64,000 bases of DNA. Source: Bacteroidota bacterium (GTDB lineage Bacteria; Bacteroidota; Bacteroidia; B-17B0; Aurantibacillaceae). Below are positions 49,225-58,817 of this stretch, piece after piece. Both the position numbers and the translations under genes were made by a program. Below the pieces are notes generated by a model. It had not been told where the DNA came from, did not search any database, and worked only from the letters and a program-made list of their open reading frames with translations. Each line of letters begins with the position of its first letter. Position 1 is the first letter of the stretch. Location: contig JADJFB010000009.1 in the NCBI GenBank assembly GCA_016708845.1, positions 124,001 through 188,000 of the forward strand, read 5' to 3'.

Positions 49225-50517
49225 ATGTCATTTATTCACACTATTGTAGCAAGACAAATTTTAGATTCGCGCGGAAACCCTACTATTGAAGTAGATGTAG
49301 TAACCGATTCAGGTATTTTAGGAAGAGCAGCTGTTCCATCTGGAGCATCAACTGGTATTCACGAAGCGGTTGAATTACGCGATAACGATAAGTCTCAATA
49401 CTTAGGTAAAGGTGTTTTAAAAGCTGTAAATAATGTGAATACTGCTATTGCAGAACGTTTAAAAGGCATGTACATTTTTGATCAAAGCGCTATTGATGCT
49501 GCAATGATTGAATTAGATGGTAGCCCTAACAAAGGTAATTTAGGTGCTAATGCCATTTTAGGTGTTTCGTTAGCAGTTGCTAGAGCAGCTTCTGAAGATT
49601 GCAGACAACCACTTTACCGCTATGTAGGTGGAGTTAATTCAAACATTTTACCTATCCCTATGATGAACATTTTAAATGGTGGTTCGCATGCGGATAACGG
49701 AATTGATTTTCAGGAGTTTATGATTATGCCAATTGGTGCCGAAAGTTTCAGCGAAGGGTTAAGAATGGGAACTGAGATTTTTCATCATTTAAAAGCAGTT
49801 TTAAAATCGCAAGGCTTAGCTACGAATGTTGGTGATGAAGGTGGTTTTGCTCCTAACTTTAAAAATAACGAAGAGGCGATTAAAGCCGTGATGCAGGCTA
49901 TTGACAAAGCAGGTTATAAAGCTGGTGAAGATATTTATATTGCGATGGATGCAGCAGCTTCTGAATTTTATAATACGGAGGAAAATGTATACCACTTTAA
50001 AAAATCAACAGGTGATAAATTAACATCAGCGCAAATGGTTGATTTTTGGGCTGACTGGAGAAAAAAATATCCTATCATTTCTATTGAAGATGGTTTTGCG
50101 GAAGAAGATTGGAATGGTTGGAAATTAATGACCGATAAATTAGGTGCAACAACTCAATTAGTAGGAGATGATTTATTTGTAACTAATGTAGATTACTTGA
50201 AAAAAGGAATAGACATGGGTGTTGCAAATTCTATTTTAGTAAAAGTAAATCAAATTGGTACTTTGACTGAAACTATCAATGCGGTTTCGTTAGCACATAC
50301 CAATAGCTACACCTCAGTAATGAGTCACCGCAGTGGAGAAACAGAAGACACAACGATTGCTGATTTGGCTGTAGCCTTAAGCTGCGGACAAATTAAAACA
50401 GGTTCAGCATCTCGTAGCGACCGGATTGCAAAATACAATCAGTTATTACGTATTGAAGAACAATTAGGAAATAATGCTCGTTACATTGGAAAAAACTTTA
50501 AGTTTTTAAAGAAGTAA
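49225..50517 (+). CDS. eno: Enolase
   Basis: 430 residues. 'ARQILDSRGNPTIEVDV' starts the protein, 'SGASTGIHEAVELRD' forms the substrate loop, and 'ISIEDGFAEEDWNGW', 'LFVTNVDYLKKGID', 'KVNQIGTLTETINAV' and 'SHRSGETEDTTIADLAVAL' carry the metal and catalytic residues. It converts 2-phosphoglycerate to phosphoenolpyruvate. Intact, no frameshift. Followed by two terminators. Confidence 0.96.
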   Translation: MSFIHTIVARQILDSRGNPTIEVDVVTDSGILGRAAVPSGASTGIHEAVELRDNDKSQYLGKGVLKAVNNVNTAIAERLKGMYIFDQSAIDAAMIELDGSPNKGNLGANAILGVSLAVARAASEDCRQPLYRYVGGVNSNILPIPMMNILNGGSHADNGIDFQEFMIMPIGAESFSEGLRMGTEIFHHLKAVLKSQGLATNVGDEGGFAPNFKNNEEAIKAVMQAIDKAGYKAGEDIYIAMDAAASEFYNTEENVYHFKKSTGDKLTSAQMVDFWADWRKKYPIISIEDGFAEEDWNGWKLMTDKLGATTQLVGDDLFVTNVDYLKKGIDMGVANSILVKVNQIGTLTETINAVSLAHTNSYTSVMSHRSGETEDTTIADLAVALSCGQIKTGSASRSDRIAKYNQLLRIEEQLGNNARYIGKNFKFLKK

Positions 50518-50537
50518 GATATCTAATCAGAAATAAG

Positions 50538-50570
50538 AAATCCCTCAATAAATATTGGGGGATTTTTTTT
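50538..50570 (+). terminator. Terminator of enolase
   Basis: AAATCCCTCAA pairs with TTGGGGGATTT (one G-U) with an AT loop, then a run of T. Confidence 0.85.
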
Positions 50571-50596
50571 ATCTTGAAATGATATTATCACAAAAC

Positions 50597-50630
50597 AAAA
50601 AAGCATTTACTAATCAGTAAATGCTTTTTT
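50597..50630. terminator. Bidirectional terminator between eno and the PorG-like gene
   Basis: Perfect 15-bp stem AAAAAAGCATTTACT / AGTAAATGCTTTTTT, loop AATC. It serves the minus-strand barrel gene ending at 50652 and may back up the enolase terminator. Confidence 0.9.
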
Positions 50631-50651
50631 AATATCTGATTTTCTTTTGTA

Positions 50652-51566
50652 TTAAAACTTCGCTCTAATCTTACGAACTTTACCTCTACGTTTTTTACCG
50701 AAAAAGTGTCCGTAACGTCCTCTATAAAAACTTGATTTACCTCTTAATACATAACTGTAGCTTAAACTCATAGTCATGTAACCATCTTTATGTGTTTTAT
50801 CACCACGTTTATTTCCTTCCTTTAACTCGTTGTTATAACCAAAATTAGCTGCAAAAGCAGGATCTAAATCTAATTCTCCAGTACGATTTCCTAAGGCAGT
50901 AGCCTCAGGAGTTTGAGTAGATGGATCAGCATAATTTCCGCTAACATCATCTAAATAATCTGTAAAGGTTGTTCTGTAGTTTAACTCGTAACCAATACGG
51001 TGTTTTTTGTGTATAGTAAAATAAAAACCAACACCTGCAGGTATATTAATTCCTATTGGAGAATATCTTACACCTTCTGTTTGCAAAGGGCGAAGTTTTA
51101 CTCCTCCATCTAAAGTTTTTGGGTTAGAATAAAAACCACCAACTCCAGCAAAAAAGTATGCTCTAAAGCCGTTTCTATATCTGTAAGTATTTCCTAAATC
51201 ATTGTCTTCATAAAAAAACACTTGGCCTGTTACCGCCAAATCAAACATGTCATTTCTGAAATTTAAATTACGACCATTACGACCAGGATTTGTAGATAAT
51301 TTATCATCACCTTCAATACGTAAATAATCTAAAGCTAATTTTACTGAAACTTTAGGATGAACTCTATAACGAGCAAAACCACCAACATTCCAGCGAGTTT
51401 TTGCCATTTTAATATCAGCCACAAAGTCTCTTCGTGTTTTTTCTTTCCCTCCAATGTCTCCTAAATAATTAGAAACACCAAGCGAAAAACCGTAATCCCA
51501 AAGCCATTGAGCTTTAGAAACAGTAGTTAAGCATAAAACAAAAATTAAGATAAAAATATTTTTCAT
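50652..51566 (-). CDS. DUF6089-type outer-membrane barrel, PorG-like
   Basis: About 304 residues with signal peptide 'IFILIFVLCLTTVSKAQ' and 'WDYGFSLGVSNYLGDIGG', then barrel strands ('FRAYFFAGVGGFYSNP', 'GINIPAGVGFYF') and a very basic C terminus 'GKKRRGKVRKIRAKF'. DUF6089 proteins include PorG, an accessory protein of the type IX system linked to PorK/PorN. ATG 51566 gives the signal peptide; the longer frame to 51644 overlaps the divergent gene. Assignment to PorG is moderate. Confidence 0.7.
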   Translation of the reverse strand: MKNIFILIFVLCLTTVSKAQWLWDYGFSLGVSNYLGDIGGKEKTRRDFVADIKMAKTRWNVGGFARYRVHPKVSVKLALDYLRIEGDDKLSTNPGRNGRNLNFRNDMFDLAVTGQVFFYEDNDLGNTYRYRNGFRAYFFAGVGGFYSNPKTLDGGVKLRPLQTEGVRYSPIGINIPAGVGFYFTIHKKHRIGYELNYRTTFTDYLDDVSGNYADPSTQTPEATALGNRTGELDLDPAFAANFGYNNELKEGNKRGDKTHKDGYMTMSLSYSYVLRGKSSFYRGRYGHFFGKKRRGKVRKIRAKF

Positions 51567-51634
51567 TGAACTAATCGTATTAAAGTATACAAAAATAATA
51601 AAATCTTTAACTTTACACCAAAAAATATACCATA

Positions 51635-52579
51635 ATGGATACAATTAAACGATTATTTAACATAAAGTACCCCATTGTGCAGGGCGGAATGATTTGGTGC
51701 AGTGGCTGGGAATTAGCCTCAGCGGTTTCAAATGCAGGCGGGCTGGGACTTATAGGCTCAGGATCGATGTATCCAGATATTTTAAGAGAACAGATCAAAA
51801 AATGTAAACAAGCTACTAACAATCCATTTGGGGTTAACGTACCACTACTCTACCCAAATATTGAAGAACATATCAAAATTATCATCGAAGAAGGTATTAA
51901 AATTGTATTTACCTCTGCTGGAAACCCAAAAACATGGACAAATCACTTAAAATCGCATGGAATTACTGTGGTTCACGTAGTTTCAAATGTTAAATTTGCT
52001 ACTAAATGCCAAGAAGCTGGAGTTGATGCTATTGTAGCAGAGGGTTTTGAAGCTGGCGGACATAACGGTCGAGAAGAAACAACTACTTTAGTTTTAATTC
52101 CACAAGTTAAAAAAGCAATTACTATTCCTCTAATTGCAGCTGGTGGAATTGGTTCGGGTAAAGCCATGGCAGCCGCCTTCGCATTGGGAGCTGAAGGGGT
52201 TCAAATTGGAAGTCGTTTTGTAACGACTCAAGAATCATCAGCACATATCAATTTTAAAAACGCCATTGTTGAAGCTAAAGAAGGCGACACCCAATTATCA
52301 CTAAAACAATTAACACCCGTTAGATTACTAAAAAATTCCTTTTCAGAAAAAGTGAGCGAATTAGAAAAAAAAGGAGCCAGTGTTGAAGAATTATCTAATT
52401 TGTTAGGACGAGGTCGCGCCAAAAAAGGCATGTTTGAAGGTGATTTAGTAGAAGGTGAATTAGAAATAGGTCAAGTTTCGGGAGCTATTGATAAAATTGA
52501 AACTGTAAAAGAAGTGGTGGATGAAATAGTAGCGGAATATAATTCAGTTATTAAAAAACTAGAAAACAGCTTTCTATAA
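51635..52579 (+). CDS. Nitronate monooxygenase family flavoprotein (FabK-like)
   Basis: 314 residues, FMN TIM barrel. 'YPIVQGGMIWCSGWELASAVSNAGGLGLIGSGSM' starts it, with 'GVNVPLLYPNIEE', the FMN-binding 'AEGFEAGGHNGREETTTLVLIPQV' (catalytic His in GGH) and 'PLIAAGGIGSGKAMAAAFALGAEGVQIGSRF'. It is either a nitronate monooxygenase or an enoyl-ACP reductase II (FabK); the sequence does not separate them. Convergent overlap of 6 bases with the next gene. Confidence 0.9.
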   Translation: MDTIKRLFNIKYPIVQGGMIWCSGWELASAVSNAGGLGLIGSGSMYPDILREQIKKCKQATNNPFGVNVPLLYPNIEEHIKIIIEEGIKIVFTSAGNPKTWTNHLKSHGITVVHVVSNVKFATKCQEAGVDAIVAEGFEAGGHNGREETTTLVLIPQVKKAITIPLIAAGGIGSGKAMAAAFALGAEGVQIGSRFVTTQESSAHINFKNAIVEAKEGDTQLSLKQLTPVRLLKNSFSEKVSELEKKGASVEELSNLLGRGRAKKGMFEGDLVEGELEIGQVSGAIDKIETVKEVVDEIVAEYNSVIKKLENSFL

Positions 52580-54001
52580 TTTTATTAAATAAAAATATTT
52601 TAACTCTATTGTGTCTCCTTTTGCAACTTGAATACCATTTATTTTAGGAAACAATTCTTGCACGTTTTGTTTGGGCGATAAAAAATAATCCGCTTTAGAG
52701 AATACATCTACATAATTTTTATTTCCTACAAAATAACTATGCCTATCGCATAATAAATTAATAATAAAGGGCTTGCCAAAGGCAATTGTTTTTTCAGCCG
52801 AAACTAATTCCTTCACTTTTTTCAAATCTTTCAGCGCCTCTGTATTATAAGGTCCAATTTGATTTGACACATGATTCATTGCCAACCAAATAGTTTTACT
52901 ATTACTTAATAATATTGCGCATAAAAAGCCGACGATAAAAATAGGTTTATACTTAAAATTTATTTTTTCAATAATTTTATTAAACCCATAAATCATAAAA
53001 TAAATAAATAAAGGCACAATTGGAATCAAGTATTTAATAGTATCGCCATTGTATGGATAAACTAATAAAAACAACAGATAAAACAGAAAAGCAAAATGAA
53101 GAATATTGATTCTGTTTTTAATTGAGTAAATAATACCAATTATAAACAAAAAAATCACTGAACACTTTATGATTGCATTCATCCAAAAAGGAATTTCTTG
53201 CTCAAAAAACAACGTGATGTAACGCGAATACATACTCACGTTGTCAAAAAATTGATGAACATTTAATCTGCTAAGTACTACATTTCCATATAATGTTACT
53301 TCCTGATTTTTAATAGCGTTTAAGAAAAAATAGTTAATACAAAGCGTTACGATTCCAAATATTCCAAAACATATCGCCAACTCTTTTAATTTTTCTTTAA
53401 AGTTATTTTCCTTTGAGAGTAATAAATGAGCAGCATAAGCTAGTAATAATGAAAGTCCTATAAACCTTACAGAAACAAGTAAACCTAATAAAATTGGGAT
53501 AATAAATCTTACCCAATTTTTTTTACTATACAGTAGTAATAACACCAAACAAAACAAACTAATAAATAAAAATTCAGGGACAACCTCTGACTTTAATCGC
53601 AAAAATAAAAAGTTATAAAACACACATAAACTGCCTAAAAAACTAATGATTAAACTAAAATGTTTGCTAAGGAACAAGAAAAAACAAACCGCTGCTAAGA
53701 TGTAGCTAATTGAAATTAAATTCACATACTGTTGTATTTCGATAGTTGGATTGACTACACTTAATATAACCGAAAAAAATACGCTTCGTTTAGGGCTGCT
53801 ATATTCCTCGACATTTAAAACCTGATTATAAATTGGCGAAGGCGAATTTATTTGTTGACTCTGATATACATATTGTGCAAAATCATCACCCCAATCGGGA
53901 TAATTTTGAGAGTGAATAAAGTAAGTAGGGACTAAAAAAATAATAAGTAATACAACGTAAAACCATTTTTTATTTTTGACAATTTGAAAAGTTGGCTTCA
54001 T
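52574..54001 (-). CDS. Multi-pass membrane protein, glycosyltransferase family 39-like
   Basis: 475 residues with about ten helices. The first periplasmic loop has 'NYPDWGDDFAQYVYQSQQI', the acidic DD site of GT-C type transferases such as ArnT and PMT, and the last part is soluble and periplasmic. This fits a lipid-linked sugar transferase for envelope glycans. It starts inside the stop of the HEAT-like gene (ATGA). Confidence 0.72.
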   Translation of the reverse strand: MKPTFQIVKNKKWFYVVLLIIFLVPTYFIHSQNYPDWGDDFAQYVYQSQQINSPSPIYNQVLNVEEYSSPKRSVFFSVILSVVNPTIEIQQYVNLISISYILAAVCFFLFLSKHFSLIISFLGSLCVFYNFLFLRLKSEVVPEFLFISLFCLVLLLLYSKKNWVRFIIPILLGLLVSVRFIGLSLLLAYAAHLLLSKENNFKEKLKELAICFGIFGIVTLCINYFFLNAIKNQEVTLYGNVVLSRLNVHQFFDNVSMYSRYITLFFEQEIPFWMNAIIKCSVIFLFIIGIIYSIKNRINILHFAFLFYLLFLLVYPYNGDTIKYLIPIVPLFIYFMIYGFNKIIEKINFKYKPIFIVGFLCAILLSNSKTIWLAMNHVSNQIGPYNTEALKDLKKVKELVSAEKTIAFGKPFIINLLCDRHSYFVGNKNYVDVFSKADYFLSPKQNVQELFPKINGIQVAKGDTIELKYFYLIKL

Positions 54002-54549
54002 TGCGTTTTACTATTTCTATTGATTTTAGCAATTGCTTTCAGGGTCATTCTAGCTCGTGCGTTTACAGCAGCACTTTCTTGCGTTATATTTAAATGTGTT
54101 AGTACAATCGCTAATTCGTTTAATAATTCAGGATAAGGTTTTGAAATATTTAAAGCCACTGTCATAGCAAAAGCTCTAGCTGCAATAGCTTCTGTAGGAT
54201 TTTTAATATATTCAAAACACTTATCTAACATAAAAGGCTCTAATTTTTTTGGTACTGGATGATTTTGAAATATGCGCAATACACTTCTTATTACTCCGCT
54301 ATGAATGTGCTTATTTTTCAAATGATTGATTAATTTAACATGAAATGGTTTTATTCTTTCAAAATCCAAATCCGAACAGTGATTTAACACCCACATTGCT
54401 CTGTTGCTAACCATTTCATCTTTATTTAATGCTAAAGCCAATAACTTTTCTTCCAAATCATTGACTAAGATAGTTTTAGCCAATTCCTTTGCGTTAAAGT
54501 TTCTGTTTTCAAAAACTGTAGATATATCAAGAGTGTTTTTTGCTTTCAT
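53998..54549 (-). CDS. HEAT-repeat-like alpha-helical protein
   Basis: 183 residues, all helical, with repeats such as 'LALALNKDEMVSNRAMWVLNHC' and 'NPTEAIAARAFAMTVALNI', typical of HEAT/ARM-type solenoid adaptors. No catalytic motif. It precedes the GT39-like gene with a 4-base ATGA overlap, so the two are coupled. Confidence 0.75.
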   Translation of the reverse strand: MKAKNTLDISTVFENRNFNAKELAKTILVNDLEEKLLALALNKDEMVSNRAMWVLNHCSDLDFERIKPFHVKLINHLKNKHIHSGVIRSVLRIFQNHPVPKKLEPFMLDKCFEYIKNPTEAIAARAFAMTVALNISKPYPELLNELAIVLTHLNITQESAAVNARARMTLKAIAKINRNSKTQ

Positions 54550-54661
54550 TTTAATAATAAAAAACTATTCGAAAATAAATATAAGTAAATTTTAAAATAG
54601 CTTTGTGTTTTATCAAATTATATGTAAACTCGTATAAATTTACTGAATATTTATTAGTGGC

Positions 54662-55954
54662 TTGTTACCAGAAATAGAGACTAAATCATCCAAAGAAATT
54701 GAACAATTTCAAGAAAAAAAATTAGCTGATTTATTATCTTATGTAAATACACATTCTAAATTTTATCAATCTCGTTTTAAAGAAAATAATATTGATATTT
54801 CAACAATTAAAACAATACAAGATTTACAAAAAGTCCCTGTTACGTCAAAAGACGATTTATATAATAACAACCAAGATTTTATTTGCGTTACACCCGATAA
54901 AATTATTGATTATGTAACAACGAGCGGGACTTTAGGCGACCCTTTAACTTTTGTTTTAACTGATAAAGATTTAGATAGGCTAGCCTACAACGAACATATT
55001 TCGTTAGCATGCGCTGGAGGAAGTAAAAACGACATCTATCAATTAATGACAACTATTGATCGCCGTTTTATGGCTGGAATGGCTTATTTTTTGGGATTAA
55101 AACAAATGGGAGCTGGTGTTGTGAGAGTTGGAAATGGTATGCCAGAATTTCAATGGGATACCATTAAACGATTAAAGCCAACCATTGCCATTGCAGTTCC
55201 TTCTTTTTTATTAAAACTAATTGAGTTTGCCGAACAAAATAATATTGATTATAAAAATTGCAGTATTAAAAAAGTAGTTTGTATTGGTGAACCAATTCGC
55301 AACGAAGATTTTTCCTACAACACTTTAGGTAAACGTATAACTGATAAATGGCCTGTACAATTATTCAGCACTTATGCATCAACCGAGATGGGCGCCGCTT
55401 TTACCGAATGCGAAGCAGGAAAAGGTGGTCATCATCATCCTGAATTATTAATTATTGAGTTTTTAGATGATAATAACAATCCTATTTAAAAAGGATTAGC
55501 AGGAGAATTAACTGTAACTACTTTAGATGTAGAAGGCATGCCTTTAATTCGTTTTAAAACTGGCGATATTTGCAAAGCACATGATGATACCTGTAGTTGT
55601 GGAAGAACAACGATGCGCATTAGTCCTATTTTAGGTCGTAAGCAACAAATGATAAAATTTAAAGGAACTAGTTTATATCCACCATCTTTATATGATATTT
55701 TAAACACCGTGCCTTATATTAAAAATTTTATTATTGAAGTTTTTACAAACGATATCGGCACTGATGAAATAGTCATCAATATTGGCGCCATCAATCCTCC
55801 TGAAAATTTTGACAAAGATTTAAAAGATCATTTTAGAGCAAAACTAAGAGTGGCTCCAACAATAGTTCTAGAAACTCCTGAAGCAATAAGCAAACGCCAA
55901 AATCCTGAAATGAGCAGGAAGCCCATTACATTTATAGATAGAAGAAAACATTAA
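54662..55954 (+). CDS. Adenylate-forming ligase, phenylacetate-CoA ligase-like (in-frame TAA)
   Basis: About 430 residues if read through. 'SRFKENNIDISTIKTIQDLQKVPVTSKDDL', the ATP loop 'YVTTSGTLGDPLTFVLT', 'LFSTYASTEMGAAFTECEAG' and 'LIRFKTGDICKAHDDTCSCGRTTMRISPILGRKQQMIKFKG' match the PaaK group of acyl-CoA ligases. TAA stands in frame at 55487-55489 after 'DDNNNPI', before 'KGLAGELTVTTL'. The start is TTG 54662 because no upstream ATG is in frame. The substrate is not readable. Its stop overlaps the acyltransferase start (TAATG). Confidence 0.85.
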
Positions 55955-57132
55955 TGAAAAAATACATATCAGCTCCACCAAATAAAATTAGCGACTTTGC
56001 TAAAGAATTTAATTTCGAATTATTAAGACCATATTATGATAATGAGTCTGATGAAGTAATGAAACGTATTGCTCAATACGATTCTTATCACAAGGCAATG
56101 GCCTATTTATGGCCAGAAATGAGCAAAGAAGAAGTAATTAAAAAAGCACTAAACACAAAATCTCCTTACGAATTTCAAACAGGCTATATGAGCGAGGCTA
56201 TTTGGAAAATAGTAAACTCAACGTCTGCAGGTTTAAGCTGGAGTGGCCTTGAAAATTTAGATAGTGATAAAGCCTATTTATATATTGCCAATCACAGAGA
56301 TATTTTATTAGACAGCGCCATTCTTCAAATTATTTTAGATAAAGAAGAGTTTGAAACCTCAGAAATAACTTTTGGTTCAAACTTAATGGATCAAGGCTTT
56401 ATTACTGACTTTGGAAGAATGAATCGCATGTTTACTGTAAAACGTGAAGGAAATGTAAAAGAGTTATATGATATTTCTCGTCAGTTAAGTGCATACATTC
56501 GCCATGTAATTTTGGATAAAAATACAAGTGTTTGGATAGCACAACGCAATGGCAGAACCAAAGATGGGAATGACATGACCCAAACTGGATTATTAAAAAT
56601 GCTAAACCTAAGCGGAGATGCTGATTTCAAAAAAAGTTTTTCTGAATTAAACATCGTTCCTCTTACCATTAGTTTTGAATACGAGCCTTGCGATCATTTA
56701 AAGGTGCAAGAATTATATTTATCATCGTTACATACAAAATATGTAAAAGCACCAGGCGAAGACTTGAATAGTATTTTAACAGGTATTAAGCAGCCCAAAG
56801 GAAAAATATACGTGGCATTTGGGAAACCCATTACTGTAAATGATTTAGTGGAGATTGATAAATCTATTAATGAAAATGAAAAAATAAAATTATTAGCTTC
56901 TCATATTGACAAATGTATTTATCAGAGTTATAAATTAAATCCAATCAATTATGTTGCTTATGATGTGTTAAATAAAACAAACGTGTTTGAAAGCAATTAC
57001 ACTTCTGTAGAAAAACAATCTTTTCTAAATTATATAGATACTAAAATAAAAGATATGACTGGAGAAGCAGATGTTTTAAAGAATTTATTTTTGACGCTTT
57101 ATGCTAACCCTGTTATCAATAAGCTAAAATAA
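55954..57132 (+). CDS. Acyltransferase, PlsC-like
   Basis: 392 residues. 'AYLYIANHRDILLDSAIL' is a variant of the HX4D acyl transfer motif, 'FGRMNRMFTVKREGN' and 'SVWIAQRNGRTKDGNDMTQ' supply the glycerol-phosphate pocket (FxxR and EGxR-like), 'IVPLTISFEYEP' the last block. Likely soluble or peripheral, adding acyl chains to a lipid precursor. Coupled by a 1-base overlap to the ligase gene, which could make its acyl-CoA donor. Confidence 0.8.
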   Translation: MKKYISAPPNKISDFAKEFNFELLRPYYDNESDEVMKRIAQYDSYHKAMAYLWPEMSKEEVIKKALNTKSPYEFQTGYMSEAIWKIVNSTSAGLSWSGLENLDSDKAYLYIANHRDILLDSAILQIILDKEEFETSEITFGSNLMDQGFITDFGRMNRMFTVKREGNVKELYDISRQLSAYIRHVILDKNTSVWIAQRNGRTKDGNDMTQTGLLKMLNLSGDADFKKSFSELNIVPLTISFEYEPCDHLKVQELYLSSLHTKYVKAPGEDLNSILTGIKQPKGKIYVAFGKPITVNDLVEIDKSINENEKIKLLASHIDKCIYQSYKLNPINYVAYDVLNKTNVFESNYTSVEKQSFLNYIDTKIKDMTGEADVLKNLFLTLYANPVINKLK

Positions 57133-57969
57133 CAGAACTCCTACTTTTAAGAACACATTGAATCTATTAACACCTCGAACTCTCCAAGGCGAAGTAGATT
57201 TCATATAATTAACGCCATTTACATTATTTGTAAAAATACCATCTCCATCAGTTACCACATCAAAAAAAGTTGATAAAAGAGCGAAAACATTTGCATTAAA
57301 GCCGTAGTCTATAGTAATGCGATTAGCAACAATATTGGTTCTACCAAAACCAAATAAAAAATCAAACTTTGTAAAACTTTGCTTCTGTTCTCCAAAATCA
57401 TTAAAGTCTGGATACACATAATTATTAAAACCTCCATATTTTAACATCATTTCATTTGGATTATAATGACAGGTAAATCTTCTTATGGTAATCCCAAATT
57501 GCATATATCTGCCCCAAGGAGCTAAGTAACGTCTATTAAATAGTTTTGCATAAAGAGAGTAATTTTGTCCCAATATCGTATACATACCTTGTGGAGTCCC
57601 ATTATATGAAACGACGGAAGTAGACCCGTATTGATCTATTTGTTTAGTAGTAGCAGAAACCTCACGTGCATTATCGTAAGTCGTTTTATAAAATTTAGCG
57701 GAGATACCCAATAAAAATCTATTTTTAAAAGCGTATTCTAAAAAACCCTCATGTAATGAATTAAATGCAAATTCACCATCAGAAGCATTGCCATTAGATC
57801 TTCCTATAATTGTATTTCCTTGACCATTTGATCCAAATAAAGCTGGACTAAAATAAAAACCATAACCACCAACCAAACGCTTACCCATATATCCAGCTGT
57901 TTGGCCAGATAATGAAATTATATTGACTATAAATAAAATAAGTACTAAAGCAAGTTTTGATTGGCGCAT
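57124..57969 (-). CDS. Outer-membrane protein, first of two tandem paralogues
   Basis: 281 residues. Signal peptide 'LALVLILFIVNIISLSGQ', then 'TAGYMGKRLVGGYGFYFSPALFGSN', 'LHEGFLEYAFKNRFLLGISAKFYKTTYDNA', 'YLAPWGRYMQFGITI' and end 'GVNRFNVFLKVGVLLF', which fits a beta-barrel ending in an aromatic residue. The neighbour at 57973 has the same blocks in the same order. No named family. Convergent with the acyltransferase gene, 9 bases overlap. Confidence 0.75.
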   Translation of the reverse strand: MRQSKLALVLILFIVNIISLSGQTAGYMGKRLVGGYGFYFSPALFGSNGQGNTIIGRSNGNASDGEFAFNSLHEGFLEYAFKNRFLLGISAKFYKTTYDNAREVSATTKQIDQYGSTSVVSYNGTPQGMYTILGQNYSLYAKLFNRRYLAPWGRYMQFGITIRRFTCHYNPNEMMLKYGGFNNYVYPDFNDFGEQKQSFTKFDFLFGFGRTNIVANRITIDYGFNANVFALLSTFFDVVTDGDGIFTNNVNGVNYMKSTSPWRVRGVNRFNVFLKVGVLLF

Positions 57970-57972
57970 AAA

Positions 57973-58813
57973 TCAAAATAAAAGGACACCCACTTTTAAG
58001 AATACATTAAATCTATTTATACCTCTAACTCTTGTTTTATGTGTATTTTCAATATAATTTAAATTTGTAGTTTTTTCTCTAAATAAATCATCTGGAGCTC
58101 CATCTAACACTACATTTAGAGCACCCATTATAACAGACAGAATTTGAGTGTTACATCCATAATCAATAACGATTCTATTGCCTATGATTCTACTTCTGCC
58201 CCAGCCCAACATAATATTAAAGCCATTATATTTTTGTTCAAAGTCTCCAAAATCTTTAATGATCGTGTTTGATACATTATTATAATTGTAATCGTCCTTT
58301 AAATACATAACAGTTGGGTTGTAGCTTGTTTTAACAGTATTTAAAACAGGTCCAAACATCACATATCTTCCCCACGGCGCTACGTAACGAGAACCGAAAT
58401 ACCTAAAATATAATGTATAGCTAAGTCCAGTAATATCATAATATCCGGCTGGCTGTCCCGAATATGAATATCTATCTCCACTTAAAGGATCATAAGTATT
58501 ATAATCCAAATATTCGGCGTTATCATACACTGTTTTATAATATCGTGCCGAAAAATTCATCATCCATTTACTAGACATAGCAAATTCCAAACTGCCTTCG
58601 TGAATCATATTTAGAAGCAAATACGCCCGATTCTGCACTTCCTGAAGTTCCTATTAAAGTTGTATTATTAGCGCTCGCTCCAAATGAAACTGGGCTAGTA
58701 TGAAATCCATAATTCAACACAAGTTCTTTTCCCATGTATCCAGTTGACTGTGCATTAGAATTTAATGCTATTAAGAATAGAACGAATACGATATTAAAGT
58801 AGTTTGATTTCAT
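57973..58813 (-). CDS. Outer-membrane protein, second tandem paralogue (frameshifted)
   Basis: About 280 residues. Same build as the preceding gene: 'STGYMGKELVLNYGFHTSPVSFG', 'SRYVAPWGRYVMFGPVL', 'IIGNRIVIDYGCNTQ' and the identical C terminus 'GINRFNVFLKVGVLLF'. The frame breaks at TTT 58610-58612; dropping one base gives 'VFASNMIHEGSLEFA', which lines up with 'EFAFNSLHEGFLEYA' of the paralogue. It lies 3 bases from its copy and directly after the M48 protease gene, so it is probably in one operon with it. Confidence 0.72.
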
Positions 58814-58817
58814 TTTT

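Noticed and set aside
23128..55489. Genetic code change with TAA read as an amino acid
   Set aside because: Most intact genes in the window end in TAA at the expected place, so TAA is a normal stop here.
57124..58813. Assembly duplication as cause of the tandem barrel genes
   Set aside because: The copies differ widely at the residue level and only share conserved blocks, so they are old paralogues, not a duplicated contig end.
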